From NCBI GenBank assembly GCA_017562135.1, contig QEYB01000556.1:372001-436000 (forward strand): DNA of 64,000 nt, written 5' to 3'. Positions within the stretch are counted from its first letter, which is position 1. Each line of letters starts with the position of its first letter. Both the position numbers and the translations under genes were made by a program. Below the pieces are notes generated by a model that saw only the letters and a program-made list of their open reading frames with translations, was not told where the DNA came from and ran no database searches. This document shows, piece after piece, positions 26,588 through 37,946 of this stretch. This stretch comes from Dipylidium caninum (lineage: Eukaryota > Platyhelminthes > Cestoda > Cyclophyllidea > Dipylidiidae).

Positions 26588-29500
26588 ATGGGTCGTGCCT
26601 GCGCGGAGTGTCTGCGAATGGTCCTAGTTATCTACAACTTTATTCTAGTGGTAAGCTGGGCACTGACAACATGGCACATGCTATGCATCTTTGTCAAAAC
26701 GCAGGGCGGATTTTTGCACACGAATGGTTTTTTGTGGTAAATCCGGACCCAGGGTTTATTCCTTAGAAAATGAGTTTTGTGAGTGTGCTCTTACTCTCGG
26801 TGGTTTTGCCTCTCCGGCAGATTTAAGTAAACCTTACGTTCAACAATCTCGAATGTCGTCCTAAGTCGCCCCTTATCAGTCTGTAGTCTTCTGTTTCGTC
26901 TCCTTCGCGTTCTTTTTCAAACCAAAACAGGTTCTGTATAATCTAACACAGTTTGTACGTTACTTCAGAGAAATTACATAAGCTTTTGGTTAGGTAGGGT
27001 TTCCTTTTCCGAATCTTATTTTAGTGTTTTTCATTACCTCTCTTCTTAAGAACGTAACTCTTTCATCGGAGTTCTCAGTACGCAGTGCTTTTTGCACAAG
27101 AATTAGTTTGTTACAAATTTAATGCTTTGTTGTGGGGCTGAACCGGTTCATATGCACTTTTTTTACCATGAACTAGCAATTATTTTTTGAATTTATATTC
27201 CAGGTATGGCATGTCATCATGTCGTTATTAACGACTAGAGTATTTTCTAGTAGGTTGTTCCCAAATTCAATTCTAAGCAAATTTTGAGACGATTTTATCA
27301 ACCCTAATCAACTATATCTCAAGCTTTGTTATATTTCTTGGTTGCCTATTTGTGCCTTGTAAATGTGGAGCGGGTTTTTGACTCGAGGCAAATTTATATG
27401 TTGGACGAAGGGGATGCATTTCTGATTATATCGTACGAACCCCCTATAAGACTCATTTTCTTTCTATTTTTGGTTAGTTTTCTCAACTAAAGTAACTGCA
27501 GGTGCTCATATTGTTCCCTATAGAAGTGTACTTAAGAGGAAGATTTTTCAATGAGTAACTACTGGGATATTCCTTAAGATTATGGAGGTTCTATGTTGTA
27601 CCGTGGTACTTGTGTGTGCTCCTAATTTGCTGCCTACTTTGGAACGAAACTGCGTGTGAGATAAGTATAATTGAAGGTTGGAAAGTTGATGTCAGTGTGC
27701 ATTGGCACTGTTCTGCACCTCTTCCTTCCTTAGGATGCATAATGAGTCATCGTACCTCTTGCGCCACGCCCAAATGTTAGCGTCTGTCCTGGTTATGCCT
27801 TTACACCTTCTCCCTTTGTATATGCTGTTATTTTCGACGCTTCCAAATGGCTAAGTCATATGTTGGCGCCCTTTTTAATCCAAGACAACATTGTGTACTC
27901 TGAGGTGTAACGCGCTTTTACCATGTGTAGTTGTAAAGAGAATTGTGTATTGCTTGTAGTTTTGCTTCCTTACGACAATCAAAAATTGTTGATTTTTATT
28001 ACTAGCCTGTGGCCTCGCGTGGAAACGGCTTGTAGGTCACGCTACGGTATTTGTCCGTATACATTAGAACCAATAGGCTGTGGTAAAGTAAGAAATACAT
28101 CGGTAAAACATATGGGTTTTATGAGTTTAACCGTTTCGTTTCACCCAATTTGTCATTGATTTTTTGTACTGTTATGGGATATTGTTTACATTCTATGACG
28201 TTTTTAAGTTGGTGCTTAAATGTACATGCTTAATGTCTCCCCTTCCGACGACACTAACTCATTGGTTGAGCGTTGGATGACGATGTAGGTCATTTCCTCG
28301 TTTCCTAAAGGCACTTCTGAGCAGAATCATGTTTTATATGAGGTATCGTTGGTCTTAACAATGTTGTTAGCCTCAATTTACTGGTGCCATTACTTGCCGT
28401 CTTGGTAGGAGTAATTGACCGTCTTTTAACTACTCTCAAATGAAATTTAATTAGATTTCTTTTCCTATCCCTTTAATAAATAGATCTAAATGCTACACCT
28501 CTTTCCTTAGCAGCTGGGATTTATGCAATGAGCTTCTTACTTCACTTAACTCATTTTCTGCGAAATGAAGTGAAGCAGTCGTATTTTGATTTCCGTTGTT
28601 TACATTTAATATATTTTTTGAGAAGAGGAATGTTATGATTATTCAAATTGTTTCAAATTTCGCAATTTACAATCGAATAGCTTTTTATCGAAATTATGAG
28701 TTCCTTTAAATAAACTCCTAAATTTATGATTGTTAACTCGTGAAATCAAGGCTTAAGTTGCATTTTACTTGTGAGCTTGTGGTTAGTTGATAGGGTTGGT
28801 GATTCTGGGCTTCGCCGTGTACGCCTACATAGAACCGGTGGCGCAGGAGTTGATAGAAGTTTCAAACCGCCGTACGATTGCCACGGTGGTGCTCTTCGTG
28901 CTGATGGGCCTCGGTTCGCTGACTCTTATTGTTGCACTCTTCGGATGCTGCGGCGCCTACCACGAGTCACCCTGTCTTCTCGCTACTTACTTTATCTTCC
29001 TCATCATTATCTTCGCCATCCAGTTATCTGGGGCCGCTGCTGGTTACTTCTACAAAGAAAAGGTTATTTTACTGCCTCTACTCCGCCAATGCTACCTCTA
29101 TCCGCACAAGTATTAGTCTGAATACTTAATTAGGATATTCTGTATCTCATGTTTCTTAACTTGTAAAATTACTTCATTACTTAATGTTTTTGCGAAAAGG
29201 CCAGGGAAGTAGCAATAACTTCGTTTGGTTTTTTTTATAGGTTATTCCTATGCCACACATTTTGTGCGCTTTGGGCCTACTCATTGCTATCTTTGATCCT
29301 TTTTGTTAGAACGGTTTTCAAACTTATTCTTTAATGCGCTTCACATTAAACACATTAATTTTCAACGATCTCACTTCCATGTGTGCATAAATTGAAGTAA
29401 AAATCACTTCTCAACCTAGCAACGGCTTGTTTTTTTTGCCTGATCCATGTTTGATTTTGCAAAGCCAGCTCATTGTACGATAAGGCCAATGAAAAACTCG

Positions 29501-32500
29501 CTTCGTAGAAGTTCCACCCTCGCTTAACCTGACGACCTAACACTAGTGGTGAAAGTAACGCTTATTAATTGCTGCTCCTCATTCGTTTCAAAGAAGTATA
29601 AACTTATCTAATTGTCTAATCTGCTTAATGTTTTATGGAATTCTCACGATTCTTCTCCCAACCAACTAACATTCCGAACTTCGTAAAAGTGTTGTCACCC
29701 GCCGATTTATCGATATTAAGAGCATGTCCTGTCTAATGGCAGCCACGATTGGCAGCGCTCTGAAATCTGGTACGTCGTCCGAGCTGCTGACCTGGAATGG
29801 TCAGCTTGTCAGACATTACACTAGATTGTTTTTGTTTTGGTTTCCTGATATAATCGTATGAATATCGGCATTGGGAGTGTGGCAAGCGTAAAAGTGTAGG
29901 AATTACCGAATGTCTTAGAGCAGATTGCAAAAATGTGGAGCGGTGGTGGCGGGGGCGGGGGACAATCGCACTGACCTACTATTGTAGGGTGGAGGGAGGT
30001 GGGTGGGTGCGTGGGCGGTATCGGGGAGAGGATCGATTTTCTCTTTGTCGGCTGGGCGGATCGGCTGACTCAGCGTCAGTGAGCGAGTGCCTCTTCCCTT
30101 TAGATATTTGAAAACACCGAGCAACGCATGCGTGAGGGCGTATTCGAGCACATGAAGCCCATACCAACGCTGAACCGGCATCCCGTCCTGATGAACGCGG
30201 TGCAGAAAGTGGCAAGTTTTCCTCACATCTCTACACACCTTCCTCATCCTGCCTTTAGATCCGCATGCTATTAAGCATTTTGCAGGAAGTTTTTCCACAT
30301 TTGTAGAATCAGATCGAGCTTCATCGGGATATGGTGTGGCCATATTCTCCTCCAGGATCCTGATGTTCCTTAGAACAGAGGGCCTAATCGAATGCGGGGT
30401 GTTATTTGGCTGTGGCCTGTGGTTTTAGTCAAATCTGTCTGAAGGAGGCACGGATGCTGCGCATTTTCACGCGGGTCATCGTTGGTTGGTCCAATGTCCG
30501 GGGAGTGTGTGGGCACTCGAGACGATTTACTGATCCGCTCTCCCTCTAACCTGGAACGAATTATACTTAACATTTTTTTTCACGACTGTTACTCATGGTT
30601 TTATGAATCAACAGCCCTAAACTCAAGAATTTTCCTCTAAAAAACCTGTTCCCAGTTATTCTTATGAAAAACAAGACCTAAAGTTCTTTTATTTATTTCA
30701 TGAAACTAACCTTTTCACATGGCTTGTGTCCACACGAGCTCTAATCTCAAGGATGATATCCAAGTCGGCTCCGTCTTTCTTTCGGTTATTGTATTAAACT
30801 AATCCTTTAGTGTCCTTTTAGCTTTTCTAACATTATCTTGAAACAATATCGGCAAAATGACTAAAACAGTCTTGTTTACATGTTTCAAACATTGTGTCCG
30901 GCTCATTAATGCTCATGAACGTAAAAAGTGGCACTAAGGGGGATGTTTTACTTTCCGTAAAAGATTGAGTTTAGTGTTGCCAGTTCTGAAAAGTTCGAGT
31001 TTTTTGTCGGTGATTTTATGTACTCTGCGAAAATGCCAACACATTAGAGTTTGTCATACTGTGATGGTCTGTTTTTTTGGGAAACAATTTCTTGTTTTGA
31101 CGATTTCGAGAAGGTCTATGTTTTCATATAACAACTGATTTTTAGTGGCTCCTCGTCGGAAAATTCCTCACAATATCGAAATTGCTCAACTATATCGTGT
31201 TTTATGACTTCTCTCATTCGGTTTAAAGTGAAATTTTTTTGCTCGTATTTTCGAATTTCTAAAGGGCTTTTCATTGAGCTGTTGTCTCATCTTCCTTTCG
31301 GGCATCTTAGCTTGGAAATCACGAAACCGACAAGTGTCAAGATCGTATGCACTATGCGTCTCTTCTCCTAATTATTGCAGCGAAGCATTGGTCTGCCACC
31401 GCTATCTCGCTTCATTTGCTTGATACCACCTGAAGTCTTGACAATACTTTCTTTTTCCAAGCGTTTCCTTTTCTCTTTCTTAAAACACACTTTTCTTTGG
31501 ACTTGCATGTGGAAACATTTTCGATAAGGATGTTTGTGTTGAGCTTCTCTCCTGTTTCCTCGTAAGTTAGGGACCTCTCTTTCCATTGTATAAAGTCGTG
31601 GTATAATGTGGACATTTAGTCTGGTCTGGGGGGTTGTTTAACATGACTGAAAGGCTGATTACTTAACCGCTGCGGATTGCTTGCGGGTGGCTGTTGGTCA
31701 AGCACTGAGGCAGTAACCCTCGTTTTTTTAGTTTGAATGCTGTGGCGTACGTGGTCCCAACGACTATGACGGGAAGATACCCATCTCTTGTTGCATCGCA
31801 TCACGGAGCTCCTGCAATGCTGCGGAGTTCAGCAAAGACGAAATCTACACCGAGGTGAATAATTGCGCTGGTATACACCCGGAGGTCCACCCTCTGTTAT
31901 CAGTCATTTTTCCGTAGACGTCAGCCACCGAAAAAGTGATCAAATCTGCATTAAATGTCCTAAGTGTCTGTGACTTAAAAACAATACCAGTTTATTATTT
32001 TGAAATCGTGTAATTAATCGGGGATGAAAGGTGAAAATTTTTTTTTATTTTTGACCAAAGCTCAGTATGTCTTTCGTTTTTTCAGGGTTGCTTGGATAAA
32101 TATAAAGAGGCTGGAGTTGCCTTCTTGCAAATCCTCTTTCTCGTTGTGTTCGCCATTTCCTTCTTTGAAGTAAGATGGGTTTCAGTTGTAGCAAATTATT
32201 TTTTCCTTAGACTTGCATATTCTAGGCGAATAGGCATTAATGGTTCAAGACAAGTTGCGCTTTATATTACTTTTCACTTTGATATCAATCAAGGATTTCG
32301 TATTTAAATTTTTTCCCTATATTTAAACTACTCGGGTTTTGTAAAATTACTTGAGAAATTAACCGGAGTCTGTTTGGGGTAACGTTAAGCTTTGTCAGTT
32401 TTGAAAGTAGTATATCATTGTGATTACAGAGTTCATTGGACCCCTTTATTCAACTTTTGCTAATCCAAGCGCAAGAGGATTATTTGTCTATCAGGCAGTT

Positions 32501-33603
32501 ATTTGGCTTAAATCTTCAGAATACTTTCATTTACATGGGATGTAAAGAGTTATGAGTCGTAATACTGGGAAGCAGCCTGAAGTGGGGAGGCGGTTCTTAG
32601 TTTTTACCAGCTAAAAAGACTATTTACTTTCTGAGAGATTGGAGAAGCCTATTTATTTTCTCTTAGCTCGACGCTCTCCATATTCCTTTTTATTTATTTT
32701 CCTGCCAACTTGACCAACTTCCGGTCAACTCGTTTTCCATTGGACGCTTTTGGCGACGGCGGTGTCAGTTTGCAAGTTGACTTTAAGTATCTGTATTTGC
32801 AAGGTTTGGGGCTGAAACCACACTCGCTACGTAGCAAAATTATCCCTCAGAGTATCCAAAGGAGCATCACCGTCGATTTGACTTTGAAGGACGTGTTGTT
32901 TAGAACAAGTTTTATGCATACCTTGGCCACCATAGTTGGTCATTTTGTCGTGGAAAAACGGCGCTGTATCGCATTTATATTAGAACAGAAATGTAACGTT
33001 GAATTGAGATAGAAACTAAACCGGTTATTGGTATCCTTGAAATTCTGGTAAACTGAGTACCAATATTTCAATCAGGGCAAGTATCAATTCATCACGGGCA
33101 CTAAGGGGAATGAGAGTGGAGATAAGGTGATTGGTGTGTTGGTAGCCGTCTGTGACTTCATGTTTTACTAAGACGAGGGTGAATTTGTCTGTCCTTTGGC
33201 ACTGTTCAAAAGCGGGCCTCTGAGTGTCTTAAATTTGGTCACAAGTGGGGCTAATGCGCCGCCGGGCAGCGGCTCCTGTAGTCGTCTGCACCGCCAAGCG
33301 CTTTCATTGATCGCGCGCCTGATGACGTGTGATCTTCGGCCAATCAGATTCCGACGTAATAGGATAAACCCTGAAATCGAGATGCGCGCGTCCAGCGCTC
33401 ACGCGTCCTTATTTACCGTGTGGCATCTTCATTTAGGTGTAGCCTTATTCACTTTTTTTCGACTCAGTATTTACGTTCACGCACATCTAATTTATTATGT
33501 TACCTCACAGATATTCGGTCTCCTTTTCTCCATTATCATGTGCTGCATCGTACGAAAGTATACAGCAGATTACTACGAGGTGGACTACGCGCCGGCGTCT
33601 TAA
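26588..33603 (+). CDS. TSPAN: tetraspanin, 247 residues, complete
   Basis: Four-pass membrane organiser of the tetraspanin family; in flatworms such proteins are abundant in the body surface. Exons: 26588-26650, 28787-29062, 30104-30208, 31732-31854, 32086-32169, 33511-33603. Every junction is phase 0. The start MGRACAECLRMVLVIYNF is the family N-terminus with membrane-proximal cysteines. TM1 continues across the first splice (ILVLIGLVILGFAVYAY). TM2 (TVVLFVLMGLGSLTLIVALF) is followed by GCCGAYHESPCLL and TM3. The large loop has the signature FECCGVRGPNDY, then SCC, a further cysteine and GC before TM4, making six loop cysteines. The C-tail ends KYTADYYEVDYAPAS; its YEVD resembles a YxxPhi sorting signal only loosely. 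The first intron is 2.1 kb. Which tetraspanin subgroup it belongs to is not settled. Confidence 0.94.
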
Positions 33604-33862
33604 GACCAACGGAAATAAATTCTCCCAGTGAATTCTTTCATATACCTTAAACGATTAACCCATTTCGCATGACATTCATCGCCTCAAATGACTTCAGAAT
33701 TTCGCGGCCGCATTTTATGACTTACCAGTCAACTTGTTTCCTTTATGTTAGAAAATATAGTTGATATTTTTTTCATTTCTGTACAATTACATACCGTTGT
33801 ACTATATTTATTGATAAAGTCTGAGCTCCTTGATTTTTGCTTGCGCCAGTTTTTCTTACCAG
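33604..33862. other. gap after tetraspanin
   Basis: AT-rich sequence that should include the tetraspanin 3' UTR and, if the following candidate exons are real, possibly the upstream part of that gene. No start exon could be identified. Confidence 0.4.
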
Positions 33863-34210
33863 TTGCATTTAAATAATTCAGAGAAGACAGGCCTCATTTT
33901 AATCCTCATCGACACACTCTCTTTCTCCTTATTCCTTATCTGTCGCTTTCTCGGATGCGATCCAGCCACAGTTGAATTGTGGGTGAGTGTAGTTTCCAAT
34001 GGCGGTGACATTAATGAGTCAATAAATCAATTTACTTTTTTTCAAACCTTTCATTCAGGTCACTTAATTGTAGTAAAACGTCTTCTCTGAATTTAGGACG
34101 ATGATTGTTTTTTGAATAAAGTGGAAGCTGGGGTTTCGCGAAATATCACTGTTCATGGTACTGACGAGCAATCATGTTATGCCGCGGGGAAGGCAAACAT
34201 CGCTTCTCAA
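33863..34210 (+). CDS. two-exon fragment, unknown membrane-type protein
   Basis: I do not recognise this. Exon 33863-33982 (acceptor TTTTTCTTACCAG, donor GTGAGT) and exon 34097-34210 (acceptor TTTAG, donor GTAATT) are both phase 0 at each end and together give 78 codons without a stop. The first encodes a hydrophobic helix (LILILIDTLSFSLFLICRFL) followed by GCDPATVELW. The second is cysteine-bearing and has a possible N-glycosylation site (NIT). This could be one signal anchor or TM segment with an extracellular loop. Neither the start nor the stop was found, and it could be chance open sequence. The sense strand agrees with neighbouring plus-strand genes. Confidence 0.4.
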
Positions 34211-36584
34211 GTAATTTCACGTCCAGAATGTTGAAATATGGTTGATGAAGTTAGCAAGCGATTTCTATTTCGAGGAATTTATGGATGCATTCGCAAGGAT
34301 GTCTAAATTACATTTTGCAAGGGATGCGTGTCGTGGAGTTTTTCTTGCGATCGTGTCTCCAATGCACAAGATCCGTGTCAAATTGACTACTGACCTTTCA
34401 TTCAATGTTAGGAGAACAGCACCAGTTGTCATTGACAGCCTAAGAAAAAGGGTGTGTGAAAGTGCTAGCCGGGATTTAGATTGCGAGGAGGAAAGGATTC
34501 GGCTTAAGTTCGCCTACCGGCTGCTTTTCACGTCTGCCTTCTCCCCGTCGGACAGACCAATGCCATTTATCGTACGAGTAGGATGTTACAAACACACGGC
34601 AAATTCAGAAGTCTTGTTTTCCAGTAGTCAGACTAAGAAAAATCACCTTTGGTGTAGTAACTACGTCTCCTGCTCCTCTTGTTTTTGAATTATAAGAGCG
34701 GCTGATAATGCAAAAACTAGCTGACTCCTTATAGCCTAACCAACAACCTAGGCCATCGTACGGTGGACAGGTAGGTGGCTTTCGTTTTATCTGGACTTCA
34801 AGGGAACCGCGGCTAATAATGGTGGCGGAAAAACAATAGAACATATCGCTTTAGGATGGACGGTGGTTAACTTATTTGTAAGAAAAACATAGCTAACTCA
34901 CCCAGTCTTGCAGCGCCTTCCGTAGATCTTAAGACAAGAAAATGGAATTAATGGTACGAACGCTAGTAGTCACTACGTTGCGGTCTTATCGTTTCGTAAT
35001 AATTTCAGAAACTACTTAAAGCCTAGTACATCGTCCCAGATGATTGTTAATCCACAAAGCTATGCTGGCCGAATATAGTCCTGTTTCCCTGCTTCTTCTT
35101 AGGAGCATTTCTGCACTCCTGCATTTATTCTCGCGGAATAAATGTAGTGTGTCTTTACTTGAGGCGGGATGGCGCACCAAATGTGGTCACTCGATGTTAT
35201 TTAAAATAAATATGACAAGGGACATCCAGTCCAATGGTGATCACCAGGGGAGTAGCGAAAGTAGCCATACCTGAAGGCATGTCAAGGATTACGAAACTTG
35301 GAAATTCAGGGGATGCTTTATGAGCTGTAGGGCATCCAGATTCTTCGAGAACAAATGTAAAATTGGTTTGCAACTTTTGTCTTGTGTTTCACTTGATTTT
35401 GTTAGGTTTTTCTTCCATTAAAAGTTTTTCATGACAGTAAATTTAGCTTACTGAATTAGGACAGCAGTGCCCAAATAAATTGGCGGGGAAACTTGATTCC
35501 TTTAATTTGTTCTATGGGTAAACGCGCTTGAAGCGGTTTACTAATAATTGCATATGTATGTACATGTTCACAATAAAAGAGGATAGAAAGATCATAAAAA
35601 TATCGAAAAAGTAGCTTTCGCTAGAGATCCTTTTTACGCAAATTGGAATTAGTCAAAACTGATGGAGGGATGCATTTCCAGATCTTGTGCCTACAATGGA
35701 CTCAACACTACTCAGTAGTCAAAAAAGGATTTGGCATACTAAATTCAAAATAAAAATTTGAGGCTGTCTCTGCATTACGTTTGTCGCGTTATTTTTCAGC
35801 CAAAATGATCACGGGTTTATTATAGCGTCAATGGTTGCACAATATAGAGCATTTACACTATTAGTAGTAGTAGTAGTAGTAATAGTACACTATTAGTATT
35901 TGTTATGAGGAGTTATACCCTTTCGGATGCGACGAGGAATGTGAAGTCTGAATCCTCCGCGCAGGCGTGTAAGTGAAGATTTAACGGTAAGGGGGATAAT
36001 AAATGTTTGGGTTAGTTTAAAATCATTGCGCTATAAAATCAGTCCTAATAATATGGGGTGAAAAATCGAAGCAAATAATATCCAAATTTTTATATTTATC
36101 GCCTTAACAGATAACTTTGAGTATATGGCACCAGAATGTTTTCACTAAATTTCTTCGAGATTACCTATATGAAAGGGCCCTAGGGGCAAAAATTTTTACT
36201 ATTGTACATCTTGACATCGTAAATACGACGTTATTGTACATTTAGGGAACTCAAACCAGGGTGACTTAAACGAATCGAAATGGGTTTTGGAAAACCACCA
36301 TTCGTCACATTTTTGCGTTGTTAGTACTGCGTTATATTATGCTATAGGCAATAAGCACAACTCACACAACTGCAGTATGCTGAACGGTTGCTTTAGTTCA
36401 ACGTAACCCGTTTTGACGAATGCAACACAAATGATGTTGAATATAACACCTTTTTTTCCTTAAAAAGACTTGTGTTTTAGAAATTTTCAGTAGTATTGTG
36501 CGCGCGATGCTTGTAATAATTATGAGCTGCTTGTTTTATGTTCTTGGCAATCGTCCGCTCACTTCGACATCTTAAGGCCTCAAT
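34211..36584. other. region before ALG5, mostly unassigned
   Basis: Contains a plus-strand open frame of about 155 codons, 34221-34688, of protein-like composition but no known motif. It cannot follow the exon ending at 34210 directly, because the intervening 10-16 nt is too short for an intron. A TAG microsatellite lies at 35862-35886. The remainder is AT-rich and should include the ALG5 promoter. No Par-3 N-terminal exon was recognised here. Confidence 0.4.
35852..35897. repeat. (TAG)n microsatellite with duplicated flanks
   Basis: About eight tandem TAG units at 35862-35886. The flanking word TACACTATTAGTA occurs on both sides, at about 35853 and 35886, so the tract may lie between two halves of a short duplication. 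Confidence 0.8.
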
Positions 36585-37946
36585 ATGGGCATGGAACTCT
36601 GGTTCCTCCTAGCTGTTTCCTTTGCAACTGTTGCAGTGATGATAGCCTTTTTCGTATGGCTTTTTCTTAACGAACGCTTTTAGATCCTTATATTTTTGTA
36701 CTTGTCGACAAATCCCTATCCCGACATCGAGAGAGAACTGACCGAAAGGGTATTTTATGATCCCAAAAAGAATGAATACGTAAAATTTCCCTTCGGATTA
36801 ACGCAGCTTCCCGAAGTTGAGCTCTCAGTCATTGTTCCTGCCTTCAACGAAACCGGGAGACGTAACGCCCTTTCTAGCAGCTAATTAACCGTTTTCCAGT
36901 CCCTCTAATGATGGATGAAGCCCTTCATTATCTGAAATCCCGTTCAGTGGCCAATCCTGAGTTCACATTTGAAATTATAATTGTTGATGACGGTAGTACA
37001 GACAACACATATCAAGTAAGCCTTAACTGGAGTCTCATGCATAGTTTGCACTATCATATTCTGAGATGCACACTTCCAATGTTGTTCGCGTTCTGAGACT
37101 TAGGCGTAATCGTGGAAAAGGTGCTGCCGTTCGCATCGTACGTTCTACTAATGAATTTCCCACATTGGGATGTACCATTTATCACTCGGTGTTTCTAACT
37201 TAAGGGCATGCTTTCTGCTCGAGGAAAGTTCCTCCTATTTGCTGATGCAGACGGCGCCACACGGTTTCGAGACATTGAAAAATTGGAAAAGCAGATGGTA
37301 CTGATGATTGTATCTAAATGGGTATAACGTTCACTTTGAATGAGTGTTACTCTAATTTCAAATTCTGTCTATCAACACTATCTTTTTTTAGGATGGGAGA
37401 ATGGCAGTAATATGCGGGTCTCGAGCTCATCTTCAAGCAGAGGCTACATCTAAGAGACACCCTCTTCGTAACCTCCTCATGCATGCCTTCCACTTCGCTG
37501 TATGGCTTCTGTGCGTACGTGGAGTAAAGGACACTCAGTGCGGTTTCAAGCTTTTCAGTCGTAGGGCTGCACGTCTCCTTTTTATGAATCAACATGTTGA
37601 ACGGTGGGCTTTCGATGTGGACCTCCTATACCTTGCCCGACACCTCTCCATTGAAATATGCGAGGTCCCAGTCAACTGGCACGAAGTAGACGGTATGGCA
37701 AGATGAGGAATTTATCTGTTCTTGCAGTTTAGAAATGGGTATAGGTTGCCGTTCGCATCTTGTATTGCCATCCTACTGCTTATGTAATCCGCACGATCCT
37801 GAACCTGCCGCTTTGCGCGTCTCTTTACAGGTTCTAAAATCATTCCATTTTTTTCGTGGATGCAAATGGCTAAGGACCTGCTCCTCATACGTTTGCGTTA
37901 TGCCCTCGGAGCGTGGAAGATCGAACAATCGCATCACCTTGAATGA
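36585..37946 (+). CDS. ALG5: ALG5, dolichyl-phosphate beta-glucosyltransferase
   Basis: ER-membrane enzyme that transfers glucose from UDP-glucose to dolichyl phosphate, making the donor for the last steps of the N-glycan precursor. Exons: 36585-36653, 36684-36861, 36900-37015, 37066-37137, 37205-37297, 37392-37692, 37831-37946. The total is 945 nt, 314 residues (human about 324). The N-terminus is a single membrane anchor. The GT2 fold then shows SVIVPAFNE, the nucleotide-sugar site IIIVDDGSTDNT, RNRGKGAAVR, the metal-binding ADADGAT, CGSRAHL, DTQCGFKLFSR and HVERWAFDVDLLYLA. The end GSKIIPFFSW plus LRLRYALGAWK-type sequence matches the family. Catalytic motifs are intact. The first ATG is 36585; a second in-frame ATG lies two codons on. 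Intron lengths are 30, 38, 50, 67, 94 and 138 nt. Confidence 0.97.
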
